Positions 7,018-15,718 are shown, numbered from the stretch's first letter. The stretch: 22,096 nt of DNA from Sedimentisphaerales bacterium (GCA_016928975.1 JAFGJR010000177.1:1-22096); one strand, 5' to 3'. Program-made: numbers and translations. The notes: generated from the sequence alone by a model not told the origin.

Positions 7018-10000
7018 ATGCGACTGGAGAAGATCGTACTTGACGGCTTCAAGAGTTTTGCCGACCGAACGGAATTCAGCTTCGACGCCGCGATCACGGG
7101 CATCGTGGGACCGAACGGCTGCGGCAAGAGCAACATCGTGGACGCGGTCAAGTGGGTGCTGGGCGAGCAGAAGCTCAAGAGCCTTCGCAGCGACCAGATG
7201 GCGGACGTGATCTTCGGGGGCAGTGGGAGCCGAAAGCCGCTCGGCTCCGCGGAGGTGACGTTGGTCCTGTCCAATCCGCAAGGAAGCGCCAGCGGCCGGC
7301 TGCCGATCGACACGGAGCACGTGCAGATCTCGCGGCGCATCTACCGTAGCGGCGAGAGCGAGTACCGCATCAACAACAAGGTCTGCCGTCTCAAGGACAT
7401 CCGCGAGCTGTTCATGGACACGGGAGTCGCCACCCGGGCGTATTCCATCATCGAGCAGGGGCAGGTCGAAAAGCTCGTCAGCGCGTCGAAGGAGGACCGG
7501 CGAATCGTGTTCGAGGAGGCGGCCGGCATCAGCAAGTACAAGGCGCACAAGAAGGAGGCTCTGCGAAAGCTCGAGAACACGGAGCAGAACCTGCTGCGCC
7601 TGGCCGACATCCTGGCGGAGGTGGCCAGGCGGCTGCGCAGCGTCAAGCTTCAGGCCGGCAAGGCACGCAACTACCTCGAATACACCCAGAGGCTCAAGGA
7701 GCTCCAGGTCAACTACTCGCTCGTCGAGTATGGGCGGAACAAGGAGCAGCTCGATTCGCGGGGCGAGGCGCTTCGCCGGGCGGAGGAGTTCCTGTCCGCC
7801 GCGGTCGCCGAGGAGGCGGGAGCGGAGGCCGCGGTCAGCCGGTTGGGCAACGAGATCATCGACGCGGAGCACCGGCTCAGCGAGACGGGCAACGCCCTGG
7901 TCTCCATTCAGAGCAAAATAGATCAGAAAACCCAACGAATCGACTTCCTCCGCTCGCGGATCGGCGAGCTGGAGCAGCGGCGTGCGGCGGCAGTGGCGGA
8001 GATCGAGCGGCTGCGCGGGCAGGGCGACTCGCTCAGGGCGGACCTGGCTCGCCACCGCGATGACCTGACCGGCTGCGACCGCGCCGTCGCGGAGAAGACG
8101 GAGGCCATCGCAGAGATCCAGAAGGTCACTCACGAGGCCGATGCGCAATTGGTGTCGCTGGAGGCGGAGCTGGAGGACGAGAAATCGGGGATCATCGACA
8201 TCGTGCGTCGCACCGCCCAGCTCCATAACGAGATTCAGAGCATCTCGAGCTACCGCACGAGCCTGTCGAACCAGCGGGACCGGCTGGCCGGGCGCGCGGA
8301 GGTTGCCAGGGCGGAGCTTGAACGGGTCCTGACGGAAAAGGCCCAGCACAACGCCCGGCTCGGCGACATCATGCGTGTGCTCGAGGAACTCGAGCAGAAC
8401 CTGGAGTCGAAGCGACAGAAGATCGAGGAGGCAGAGGGCCTGATCGCCGGGGACAACCAGCGGCTGGCCCACAGCAAGGAGGCTCGCAGCGCTCTGAGCA
8501 GTGAGCTGGCGGTCCTGACGGATATGGAGCGCCGCTACGAGGGACTCGGCAACGCCGTCAAGAATATCGTCAAGTCGCAGAACGACGGGAGCCGCCGGCT
8601 CGATTACATCGACGGGATCCTCGCGGAGAAGATCCGCACGGAGGTTGCCTACGCAGGAGCGGCGGAGGCGGCCCTCGAAGGATTGACCGACGTGCTGCTG
8701 GTGAAGGACGTGGCGGGGTTGTTGCAGGACGATCAGACGCTGTCGAGCCTGGAGGGCCGGGCGCAGTTCCTCGGCCTGAATCGTGCGGCGCCCTTCGTGG
8801 ACGATGCGGATTTCTCGGTCTATCCTTTCGTCAAAGGACGGCTCGTCGAGTTCGTGCGGTTCAAGGGCAAATACGCTGCGCTGGCCTGGAGCCTGCTGGG
8901 CAAGACGATCCTCGTGGATACACTCGAGGCGGCGATGCCGCTGAGCGACTACACGCAGTCGGGCTACACGTTCGTCACGCTCAACGGGGAGTGCCTCGGC
9001 CGCGACGGGGTGATCCGGCTGGGGCCGCTGGGCAAGGCGGCCGGCCTGATCTCACGCCGAAGCCGGATGAGCCAGTTGGAAGAGACCATCGCGGGAATCC
9101 ACGCCGAGATCGAGCAACTGGAGGGACACGTTCAGCGAAATACGCAGACCAAGGGCCACCTGGAAAAACTGTGCAAGGACCTGCGGACCGCGATCTACGA
9201 GGCGAACACGGAGAAGGTGCAGGTGACCTCCAGGCTGGCGGCTTACGACCACGACATCAGGCGGCTCAAGGAAGAGGAGCCTCTGATCGCCAGCGAGATC
9301 GGCACGCTCGAAGCGGAGATCGCCCAGTCGGTGCAGAAGGAGTACGAGTCGAAGCAGCGACTGAGCGAGCTGGAGGCGGTGAATCGGGAGCGCACGGCGC
9401 GCATCGAGGAGCTGGAGACTCGCTACGACGGGCTCAAGGAGACGCAGCAGGGCCGGATGCAGGAATTGACGGAATTGAAGGTCCAGTTAGGCCAGGTGAT
9501 GGAGCAGCAGAAGGGGCTGCGGCAGATCATCGAGCGGCTGCAGGGCCAGATCCAGGCGAGCCTGCAAACGCTGGCCGTCGCGGAGGATGACGTGCAGGTT
9601 TGCAGCGGACAGCTCGTCGAGGCCCAGCGGGACATCCTCCAGTGCGAGTCCCGGGTGTCCGAGCTGTACGTCGAGAAGGAGTCGGCCCAGCAGGGCAGCC
9701 GCACCTTGCAGGAGGAGCTCGGACGGCTCGCCGCCGAGCAGAGGCAGAATGACGAGCTGGTCCGCTCCAAGCGGGCGCAGAAGACCGAGATCGAGCACAC
9801 GATCAATGAGCTGCGGATCGAGCTGGGCCAGTTGGACGTCCGCCAGCAGGACCTGGTCGCACGGGTGCGTGACGAGTTGCAGATCGATCTGGCCGAGACG
9901 TTCGTGCATCGCACGACCAACGACGTGGACTGGGAGCAGGTGAAGACCGAAATCCTGGACCTGCGGGGCAAGATCGAGCGGCTCGGCAACGTGAACGTCG

Positions 10001-10602
10001 ATGCCATCGCCGAACAGGAGGCCCTCGAAGAGCGGCACAACTTCCTGGCCACCCAGGTGGAGGACCTTACGCAGAGCAAGAGCCAGCTTCAGCAGCTCAT
10101 CGCCAGGCTGAACAAACAGAGCCGCGAGAGGTTCATCGAGACCTTCGAGCGGATCCGCGCGAACTTCCAGCAGGTTTTCCGCCGGCTCTTCGGCGGCGGC
10201 AAAGCCGACATCGTGCTCGAACAGGCCGACGACGTGCTCGAAGCGGGGATCGAGGTGATCGCTCGCCCGCCGGGCAAGGAGACGCGGAGCATCTCCCTGC
10301 TCAGCGGCGGTGAGAAGTCGATGACTGCCCTGGCGCTGCTGTTCGCGGTCTTCCGCACGAAGCCCTCGCCATTCTGCTTCCTCGACGAGGTGGACGCGGC
10401 GCTCGACGAGGCGAATAACGAGCGGTTCGACATGTTGCTGCGCGACTTCGGGGTCGACAGCCAGTTCATCGTGATCACGCACTCCAAGCGGACGATGAGC
10501 GTCGCGGAGGTGCTCTTCGGCATCACGATGCAGCAGCAGGGCGTCAGCAAGAAGATCGCCGTGCGCTTCGACGAGTACAACGCCGAGCCCGCCGCCGCAT
10601 GA
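7018..10602 (+). CDS. smc: Chromosome segregation ATPase SMC
   Basis: At 1194 residues this is a full-length bacterial SMC, which compacts and segregates chromosomes as an ATP-dependent loop-forming dimer in the cytoplasm. The N-terminal head has Walker A GPNGCGKSN at 31-39. The coiled coil runs about 170-500, the hinge about 525-660, and the returning coiled coil about 670-1020. The C-terminal head has the signature LSGGE (1095-1099), Walker B ending in D1123-E1124, and a D-loop at about 1128-1130. All ATPase motifs are intact. The ATG at 7018 begins the conserved MRLEKIVLDGFKSF start, so the position is secure despite a weak ribosome binding site. The kleisin partners ScpA and ScpB are not in the window. 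A 519-codon antisense frame over the 5' half is a composition shadow. Confidence 0.97.
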   Translation: MRLEKIVLDGFKSFADRTEFSFDAAITGIVGPNGCGKSNIVDAVKWVLGEQKLKSLRSDQMADVIFGGSGSRKPLGSAEVTLVLSNPQGSASGRLPIDTEHVQISRRIYRSGESEYRINNKVCRLKDIRELFMDTGVATRAYSIIEQGQVEKLVSASKEDRRIVFEEAAGISKYKAHKKEALRKLENTEQNLLRLADILAEVARRLRSVKLQAGKARNYLEYTQRLKELQVNYSLVEYGRNKEQLDSRGEALRRAEEFLSAAVAEEAGAEAAVSRLGNEIIDAEHRLSETGNALVSIQSKIDQKTQRIDFLRSRIGELEQRRAAAVAEIERLRGQGDSLRADLARHRDDLTGCDRAVAEKTEAIAEIQKVTHEADAQLVSLEAELEDEKSGIIDIVRRTAQLHNEIQSISSYRTSLSNQRDRLAGRAEVARAELERVLTEKAQHNARLGDIMRVLEELEQNLESKRQKIEEAEGLIAGDNQRLAHSKEARSALSSELAVLTDMERRYEGLGNAVKNIVKSQNDGSRRLDYIDGILAEKIRTEVAYAGAAEAALEGLTDVLLVKDVAGLLQDDQTLSSLEGRAQFLGLNRAAPFVDDADFSVYPFVKGRLVEFVRFKGKYAALAWSLLGKTILVDTLEAAMPLSDYTQSGYTFVTLNGECLGRDGVIRLGPLGKAAGLISRRSRMSQLEETIAGIHAEIEQLEGHVQRNTQTKGHLEKLCKDLRTAIYEANTEKVQVTSRLAAYDHDIRRLKEEEPLIASEIGTLEAEIAQSVQKEYESKQRLSELEAVNRERTARIEELETRYDGLKETQQGRMQELTELKVQLGQVMEQQKGLRQIIERLQGQIQASLQTLAVAEDDVQVCSGQLVEAQRDILQCESRVSELYVEKESAQQGSRTLQEELGRLAAEQRQNDELVRSKRAQKTEIEHTINELRIELGQLDVRQQDLVARVRDELQIDLAETFVHRTTNDVDWEQVKTEILDLRGKIERLGNVNVDAIAEQEALEERHNFLATQVEDLTQSKSQLQQLIARLNKQSRERFIETFERIRANFQQVFRRLFGGGKADIVLEQADDVLEAGIEVIARPPGKETRSISLLSGGEKSMTALALLFAVFRTKPSPFCFLDEVDAALDEANNERFDMLLRDFGVDSQFIVITHSKRTMSVAEVLFGITMQQQGVSKKIAVRFDEYNAEPAAA

Positions 10603-10624
10603 CAGTCGCTGCCATTCGCGACCT

Positions 10625-10644
10625 TCGCGTCTACTGCGACGCGA
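10625..10644 (+). terminator. Weak candidate terminator after smc
   Basis: Perfect 7-bp arms TCGCGTC (10625-10631) and GACGCGA (10638-10644) with a 6-base loop lie 23 bases after the smc stop codon. The sequence that follows (TCCTGTTGTCC) is only mildly T-rich. Confidence 0.35.
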
Positions 10645-10686
10645 TCCTGTTGTCCGCGTCACCCTGGCGGGTTGGGGAAATCCTGA

Positions 10687-10715
10687 TTGTGAAGAGGCGC
10701 AGGGGGTGTTAGAAT
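10687..10715 (+). promoter_or_regulatory. Probable promoter for the M16 peptidase pair
   Basis: TTGTGA (10687-10692) is followed after 17 bases by TAGAAT (10710-10715), with an extended -10 TG at 10707-10708. The upstream box lies in the octamer TGATTGTG, also seen before the gene at 407. Confidence 0.45.
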
Positions 10716-10775
10716 TCGGTACCTCTTGCGGGTCGGTGGTGGTTCGCAGAGGGGGCATACGGACAGCTTTCGCGG

Positions 10776-12014
10776 GTGAGCATGGAGCAGCGGATCGATA
10801 CGTGTGTGCTGGGCGACGGCATGGTGCTGTTGGGCGAGCCGATGGCAGGGGTGGAGTCGGTGGCGTTTGATATCATGCTTGCGGCGGGGGCGGCGCGGAT
10901 GCCGCCGGCGACCTGCGGGGCCGCCAACGTCATTTCCGACTGGATCTTTCGCGGGGCCGGGTCGTGGGACAGCCGCACGCTTGGCGACGCTCTTGACGGC
11001 CTGGGCCTGCACCGATCGAGTTCCATCGGCAGCGCGCACATGTACATCGGGGCCGCCCTGGAGTCGAGCAATCTCGCCCGGGCGCTGGCTCTGTACTGCG
11101 AGGTCGTTCTCCACCCGCACCTGGGGGATGAGCAGTTCGAGCCGGCCAGGCAGCTCGTGATCGAGGAGTTGCGCGGACTGGACGACGAGCCCAGACAGAA
11201 AGTGATGATCGAGCTGCGCAAGCGCTTCTATCCGGACCCTCTGGGGCGCAGCACGACAGGCGAGCTTGCCGACCTGCAGCTTCTGACCGCCGCAAGGGCT
11301 CGCGAGCTTGCCAGGGGCTATCTCAACGTTCCACAGGTGATCTTTTCCGTGGCAGGCAAGTATGATCTCGACGCCATCTGCCGGCAGATTGAGGGTGTCT
11401 TCGGGTCGCAGCAGGGCGAGCCTCTCGGTCCGATTGTCGTCGGTGCGAGGGGGCCGAGGTACACTCACATTCCCCACGAGGGGGCCCAGGTCCACATCGG
11501 CCTGATGACTCCCACTGCTCGATTCGTGGATGAAGGGTATTACGATGTGCGGGCGGCGGTGTCAGTGCTGTCGGGCGGGATGAGCTCGCGGCTGTTCACG
11601 GAGGTCCGCGAGAAGCGGGGCCTCTGTTACGCCATCGGTGCCAAGTACCATTCCCTCAAAGAGGCGGCGGGAATCTCGTGCTACGCCGGGACCACGCCGG
11701 ACAAGGCCCAGGAGACGCTCGATGTGATCCTGGGCGAGTTCGACCGGCTGGCCGACGGAATCAGCGAGCAGGAGCTGGAGCGGGCCAAGGTCGGCCTGAA
11801 GTCCACGCTGATCATGCAGAGCGAGTCATCGAGCAGCCGGGCCGGTGCTATCGCCGGCGACTACTACATGCTCGGCAGGGTCCGGACGCTCGACGAGATC
11901 AAAGGGAGAATCGAGGCCAGCACCGTCGATTCCGTGCTCGGCTTTCTCAGGAGCCATCCGTTCAGGGACTTCACAGTCGTGACCGTCGGGCCCAGGGAGG
12001 TCCGTTTCGGGTAG
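10776..12014 (+). CDS. M16 family peptidase-like subunit lacking the zinc site
   Basis: This 412-residue protein has the two-domain M16B layout (processing-peptidase and PqqF relatives). Where the zinc motif HxxEH should stand, it reads GAANVISDWIFRG, so His, Glu and His are replaced by Asn, Ser and Asp and it cannot bind catalytic zinc. The C-terminal half keeps a strong SSRLFTEVREKRGLCY segment with the Arg and Tyr, seven residues apart, that contact substrate. This is the pattern of the non-catalytic subunit of heterodimeric M16B proteases. The active partner follows after 4 bases. There is no clear signal peptide. The start is uncertain: GTG at 10776 or ATG at 10782, both weakly supported. 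The promoter at 10687-10715 probably serves both genes. Confidence 0.88.
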   Translation: MSMEQRIDTCVLGDGMVLLGEPMAGVESVAFDIMLAAGAARMPPATCGAANVISDWIFRGAGSWDSRTLGDALDGLGLHRSSSIGSAHMYIGAALESSNLARALALYCEVVLHPHLGDEQFEPARQLVIEELRGLDDEPRQKVMIELRKRFYPDPLGRSTTGELADLQLLTAARARELARGYLNVPQVIFSVAGKYDLDAICRQIEGVFGSQQGEPLGPIVVGARGPRYTHIPHEGAQVHIGLMTPTARFVDEGYYDVRAAVSVLSGGMSSRLFTEVREKRGLCYAIGAKYHSLKEAAGISCYAGTTPDKAQETLDVILGEFDRLADGISEQELERAKVGLKSTLIMQSESSSSRAGAIAGDYYMLGRVRTLDEIKGRIEASTVDSVLGFLRSHPFRDFTVVTVGPREVRFG

Positions 12015-12018
12015 AGCG

Positions 12019-13245
12019 ATGCAATTTCGACGGGAAACGTTATCCAATGGCCTGGTGCTGATCGGCGAAGCCAATGCGGCGGCGAAATCGGCAGCGGTCG
12101 GGTTCTTCGTTCGCACCGGGGCGAGGGACGAGAGCCCGCAGATCAACGGCGTGTCCCACTTCCTGGAGCACATGCTGTTCAAAGGCACGGAGCGGCTGAA
12201 CGCCTTCGAGGTCAACGAGGCTTTCGACAGCCGCGGCGCGCAGTTCAACGCCTTTACCAGCGAGGAGCAGACCGTCTTCTACGCCGCCGTGCTGCCGGAG
12301 TATCTGATCGATATCACAGGGTTGTGGGTGGAGCTGATGCGGCCGGCGCTGCGCGACGAGGACTTCACCATCGAGAAGAACGTCATCAGGGAAGAGATCG
12401 CCATGTACCAGGACACGCCGGCGTTCGACGTGGTGGATCGCTGCCGGAGTCTGCACTTCGGCACGCACCCGTGCGGGCACAGTGTCCTTGGGACCACCGA
12501 GACGATCGACGCTCTGACGGCGGAGCAGATGCGGCAGTACTTCGCGAAGCGATACGCGCCGAACAACATGGTCGTCGCCTGCGCTGGGAGTTTCGACTGG
12601 GATCGACTGGCGGCGACGCTGGAGGCCACCTCCGGCCGGTGGCCGGCGCAGGCGGTGGAACGCCCGCTGACGGACTTTGCCGGGACCAAGCAAATGCAGC
12701 GGGCCGACAAACCCAACCTCAAGCGCGAGCACATGTGCCTGATGCACACGGGCGTCTCCGCCCAGGACCCTCGCCGTTACGCGGCGGCGCTGCTGAGCCT
12801 CATCATCGGCGACGAGCACGGCTCGCGGTTCTACTGGGAGCTGGTGGACAAGGCGCTGGTGGAGGAGGCCTCGATGCACTTCGGCCCGATGGACGGGACT
12901 GGCCTGCTCTACTGCTACTTCTGTTGCAGCGCGGACAACGCCGCCACGGTGATGGACATCACCGACGGCATCTTCCGGGACCTCGCCCAAAATGGCGTCT
13001 CCGAGGAGGAGCTGACCAAGGCCAAGAACAAGGTCCTCAGCTCGCTGGTCATCAAGAACGAGGTGCCGATGGGGCGTCTCGTGGATCTGGGCTTTCACTG
13101 GATGTACCTGGGCGAGTACCGCTCCATCGAGCAGGACGTCGAGGCGGTCAAAGCCGTGACGGCCGACCAGGTCAACTCGCTCATTCGCCAGATCGATTTG
13201 AACAGCTACACGCAGTACATTCTTGGCCCGGCGGGAACCGCCTGA
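12019..13245 (+). CDS. M16 family zinc peptidase, catalytic subunit
   Basis: This 408-residue protein carries an intact HFLEH motif (His47, Glu50, His51) and the downstream third zinc ligand Glu126 in IREEIAMY, so it should be an active zinc endopeptidase. In its C-terminal domain the substrate-binding Arg/Tyr pair is replaced by Val and Glu (WELVDKALVEE), the mirror image of the loss in the preceding gene. The two therefore look like an obligate heterodimer with catalytic site and substrate-binding site on different chains. The ATG lies 4 bases after the previous stop, suggesting translational coupling. No signal peptide is apparent, so it is probably cytoplasmic or exported by an unrecognised route. 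Substrates of such bacterial M16B pairs are mostly unknown peptides. Confidence 0.92.
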   Translation: MQFRRETLSNGLVLIGEANAAAKSAAVGFFVRTGARDESPQINGVSHFLEHMLFKGTERLNAFEVNEAFDSRGAQFNAFTSEEQTVFYAAVLPEYLIDITGLWVELMRPALRDEDFTIEKNVIREEIAMYQDTPAFDVVDRCRSLHFGTHPCGHSVLGTTETIDALTAEQMRQYFAKRYAPNNMVVACAGSFDWDRLAATLEATSGRWPAQAVERPLTDFAGTKQMQRADKPNLKREHMCLMHTGVSAQDPRRYAAALLSLIIGDEHGSRFYWELVDKALVEEASMHFGPMDGTGLLYCYFCCSADNAATVMDITDGIFRDLAQNGVSEEELTKAKNKVLSSLVIKNEVPMGRLVDLGFHWMYLGEYRSIEQDVEAVKAVTADQVNSLIRQIDLNSYTQYILGPAGTA

Positions 13246-13282
13246 TCGGCATGGGGCGCGACGTCGTTCGAGAGGGCACAGG

Positions 13283-15049
13283 GTGCACAGCAGAAGGCAA
13301 TTCCTGAGGATGGTAGGCGCCGCGGCCTGTGGCGCAGCGAGTGCCGATGTGGGGCGAAGCGCCATGGTGGCTTCCGCGGCGAGCGGCACGAGGCCACCGA
13401 ACGTGATTCTCATTCTCACGGATGACCAGGGCTATGGCGACCTCGCCTGTCACGGCAATCCAGTCCTTCGCACGCCGAATGTTGACGTCCTGCACCGCCA
13501 GAGCGTCCGACTGACCGATTTTCACGTGAGTCCCACCTGTTCGCCCACCCGCGCATCGCTGATGACCGGGCGCTATAGCAGCCGCACCGGCGTCTGGCAC
13601 ACGGTCATGGGCCGCTCGTTGCTTCGCAGGGACGAGGTGACGATGGCGGACATCTTCACGGCGGGTGGCTACCGCACGGGCATCTTCGGCAAATGGCACC
13701 TGGGCGACAACTACCCGTTCCGGCCCCAGGACCGCGGCTTTCAGGAAGTCCTGGTCCACGGCGGCGGCGGGGTCGGTCAGACGCCGGACTGCTGGGGCAA
13801 CGACTACCTCGACGACACGTACTCGCACAACGGCAAGCCCGAGAAGCACACCGGCTACTGCACGGACATCTGGTTCGACGCCGCGATGCGGTTCATCGAG
13901 GTCCATCAGGACCGGCCCTTCTTTGCATACATAGCCACAAATGCGCCGCACGCTCCCTACAACGTCCCGGCGCGATACAGCAGTCCCTACAGGGACAAGG
14001 CCGTTCCGAACGCGAATTTCTATGGCATGATCGCGAACATCGACGAGAACGTGGGCCGGCTACTCGACAAGCTCAAAGGTCTTGGCCTCGAAGAGAACAC
14101 GATCCTGATCTTCATGACGGACAACGGCACGGCCGCCGGCTTTCACGGCGGCAGAGGCTTCAATGCCGGCATGCGCGGAACCAAGGGCAGCGAGTACGAC
14201 GGCGGTCACCGTGTGCCGTGCTTTGTCCGCTGGCCAAAGGGCGGCCTGACCGGCGGCAAGGACATCGCCTGTCTCGCAGCCCACATTGATTTGCCGCCGA
14301 CGCTGATTGAGGCATGTGGCTTGACGGCCCCGGCGGGTGTGCGATTCGATGGGATGAGTCTTCTGCCACTGTTGCAGGGGCGCGCCGGTGACTGGCCGGA
14401 CCGCGTACTCACTACCGATTCCCAGCGTATCGAGCACCCAGAGAAGTGGCGTCAGTGCGCGGTCATGACTGACCGCTGGCGCCTGATCGACGGCAAGGAA
14501 CTCTACGACGTTCGCACGGACCCGGGCCAGAGGGACGATCTCAGCGGCGCGCATCCCGGAGTCGTGGAGACTCTACGAGAAGCGTACGAGAAGTGGTGGG
14601 GAGATGTCTCCCGGAGATTCGGCGAATGCTGTGAGATCATTCTCGGCTCGGACGAGGAGAATCCCTCACGGCTCACCTGCCACGACTGGCACGGCGGCGA
14701 TTTGCCCCCGTGGGACCAGACGCACATCCTCAAGGGGACGCAGGCCAACGGTTTCTGGGCCGTGGAGGTGGCGCGAGCCGGTGAGTACGAGTTCTCATTG
14801 CGTCGCTGGCCGGTGGAAGCGGATGCGCCAATCAACGCCGCGATCCCCGGTGGACAGGCGATTCGGGCGAGCACCGCTCGACTGGCAATCGGCCCTGTTG
14901 AGAAAACAGAGCCAATCGCCGACGGCGCGAAGCAAGTGACGTTTCGCGTTCGTTTGGAGCCGGGCAGAATGAAGCTACAGACCTGGCTGGTCGCCGACGA
15001 CGGCACATCCCGCGGCGCGTACTTCATTCACGTGAGGCGGGTTTCATGA
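13283..15049 (+). CDS. Tat-exported sulfatase (arylsulfatase A-like)
   Basis: This 588-residue enzyme is predicted to remove sulfate esters from an extracellular substrate, probably a sulfated glycan. The GTG start at 13283 has AGAGGG at 13271-13276 and places a twin-arginine signal (SRRQFLR) at residues 3-9. The earlier in-frame TTG at 13223 would overlap the upstream gene. The alkaline-phosphatase fold begins at about 40 with the metal-binding LTDDQGYGD (Asp47, Asp48). CSPTR at 86-90 has the Cys that is converted to formylglycine. MTDNGT further on supplies more metal ligands. A sandwich-like extension occupies about residues 490-588. It lies 37 bases after the M16 pair and may be read through from it. 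No sulfatase-maturating enzyme is in the window, and the precise substrate cannot be read from sequence. Confidence 0.93.
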   Translation: MHSRRQFLRMVGAAACGAASADVGRSAMVASAASGTRPPNVILILTDDQGYGDLACHGNPVLRTPNVDVLHRQSVRLTDFHVSPTCSPTRASLMTGRYSSRTGVWHTVMGRSLLRRDEVTMADIFTAGGYRTGIFGKWHLGDNYPFRPQDRGFQEVLVHGGGGVGQTPDCWGNDYLDDTYSHNGKPEKHTGYCTDIWFDAAMRFIEVHQDRPFFAYIATNAPHAPYNVPARYSSPYRDKAVPNANFYGMIANIDENVGRLLDKLKGLGLEENTILIFMTDNGTAAGFHGGRGFNAGMRGTKGSEYDGGHRVPCFVRWPKGGLTGGKDIACLAAHIDLPPTLIEACGLTAPAGVRFDGMSLLPLLQGRAGDWPDRVLTTDSQRIEHPEKWRQCAVMTDRWRLIDGKELYDVRTDPGQRDDLSGAHPGVVETLREAYEKWWGDVSRRFGECCEIILGSDEENPSRLTCHDWHGGDLPPWDQTHILKGTQANGFWAVEVARAGEYEFSLRRWPVEADAPINAAIPGGQAIRASTARLAIGPVEKTEPIADGAKQVTFRVRLEPGRMKLQTWLVADDGTSRGAYFIHVRRVS

Positions 15050-15110
15050 GCCATCCACGTCGAACGCGGTTCCTTCGAGTCGAGCAGGACGTTCTCTTCC
15101 TGTGACTGTG

Positions 15111-15119
15111 TGGTATAAT
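15111..15119 (+). promoter_or_regulatory. Extended -10 promoter for the 118-residue gene
   Basis: TGGTATAAT is an exact extended -10 element (TG-N-TATAAT). No good -35 box is present upstream, which is usual for extended -10 promoters. Transcription would start near 15126, leaving a leader of about 165 bases. Confidence 0.5.
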
Positions 15120-15141
15120 GGAGGTATGAGGCCAACGCGCC

Positions 15142-15240
15142 TTGTCGGTCCGAACATCGCTTCATGGGAATTCCAGACTCCCGTGAGGCTTGTCCGATAG
15201 GACCGGCGGCTGCACAAGCGGCGAAATCTGCTCGTGCCGT
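15142..15240 (+). promoter_or_regulatory. Structured 5' leader with alternative pairings
   Basis: Three hairpins follow each other: ATGGGA/TCCCGT (15164-15169, 15179-15184), GTCC-GATA-GGAC (15192-15203), and GCACAAGC/GCTCGTGC (15212-15219, 15230-15237, one mismatch). The GGAC arm can instead pair in a longer helix, with 15142-15151 against 15200-15209 (10 pairs, three of them G-U), which would enclose the first hairpin and destroy the GATA hairpin. The layout resembles a regulatory RNA leader. I recognise no known riboswitch core. Confidence 0.35.
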
Positions 15241-15290
15241 AGAAGAGGAAAGGCTGGACAGCAACGGCGGTTTCTGGCAAAGGTACAGGA

Positions 15291-15647
15291 GTGACGAAGA
15301 AAGAGGATAGCGCGAGATCGAAGCCGGGCCGCGTGCTTCGGGCGGCGGATGTCATCCCGCCATTCAACGCGAGTTCCAACGCGCAGCAGGGCGCCGGTCA
15401 GATCCCGACGTTTGATTTGGCGGAAAATATCCTGGCCGAGCATCGGCGGACGGCCGCCAGACGCAGAAAGGCGCCGAGCCAGGCGCAGGCGGAGCCGGAA
15501 GTCCAACCGGTGGGTTCGGTCGTGAAGACCCATGTCGTCGAGCCCCCGCCACAAGACCTGCTGGACCTGCATCGCGTCGTGGCGGAGATCGTCGCTCGCG
15601 ACATCGAGCGACTCTGCAAGAAGCCGGCTGCATCGCTACACGGATAG
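15291..15647 (+). CDS. Conserved-looking small protein of unknown function
   Basis: This 118-residue protein is charged, probably soluble and without a signal peptide. The GTG start at 15291 has AAAGG at 15279-15283. The N-terminal third is likely disordered. A short amphipathic stretch (TFDLAENILAEHRR, about residues 40-53) is followed by a basic RRRKAP patch and a Pro/Glu-rich linker. The C-terminal part (about 88-112, ending near IVARDIERLC) is predicted helical. Two helices joined by a linker would suit a protein-protein adaptor, but this is inference. It has its own promoter and structured leader and is followed, 71 bases on, by the DUF362 gene, possibly in one transcript. Confidence 0.65.
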   Translation: MTKKEDSARSKPGRVLRAADVIPPFNASSNAQQGAGQIPTFDLAENILAEHRRTAARRRKAPSQAQAEPEVQPVGSVVKTHVVEPPPQDLLDLHRVVAEIVARDIERLCKKPAASLHG

Positions 15648-15670
15648 GCGCTCGCGGCCGGCGAGGCAAC

Positions 15671-15699
15671 GGATCGGACCACCGGTGGAAGTCCGATCC
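15671..15699 (+). promoter_or_regulatory. Strong hairpin between the 118-residue gene and the DUF362 gene
   Basis: Perfect 9-base arms GGATCGGAC (15671-15679) and GTCCGATCC (15691-15699) enclose a loop that belongs to the palindrome CCACCGGTGG (15679-15688). No T-run follows. The ribosome binding site CTGGAGG of the next gene starts 5 bases later. It may be an mRNA processing or stability element, a translational control hairpin, or a protein-binding dyad. Confidence 0.5.
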
Positions 15700-15718
15700 C
15701 ATTCTGGAGGGCGAAATC

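Noticed and set aside
6913..8472. 519-codon minus-strand frame inside smc
   Set aside because: It is antisense to conserved SMC sequence and its composition is that of a mirror frame.
15243..15265. GAGGAAAGG-like sequence resembling the start of RNase P RNA
   Set aside because: Only a short match, and a coding gene begins 25 bases later, which leaves no room for the several hundred bases RNase P RNA needs.
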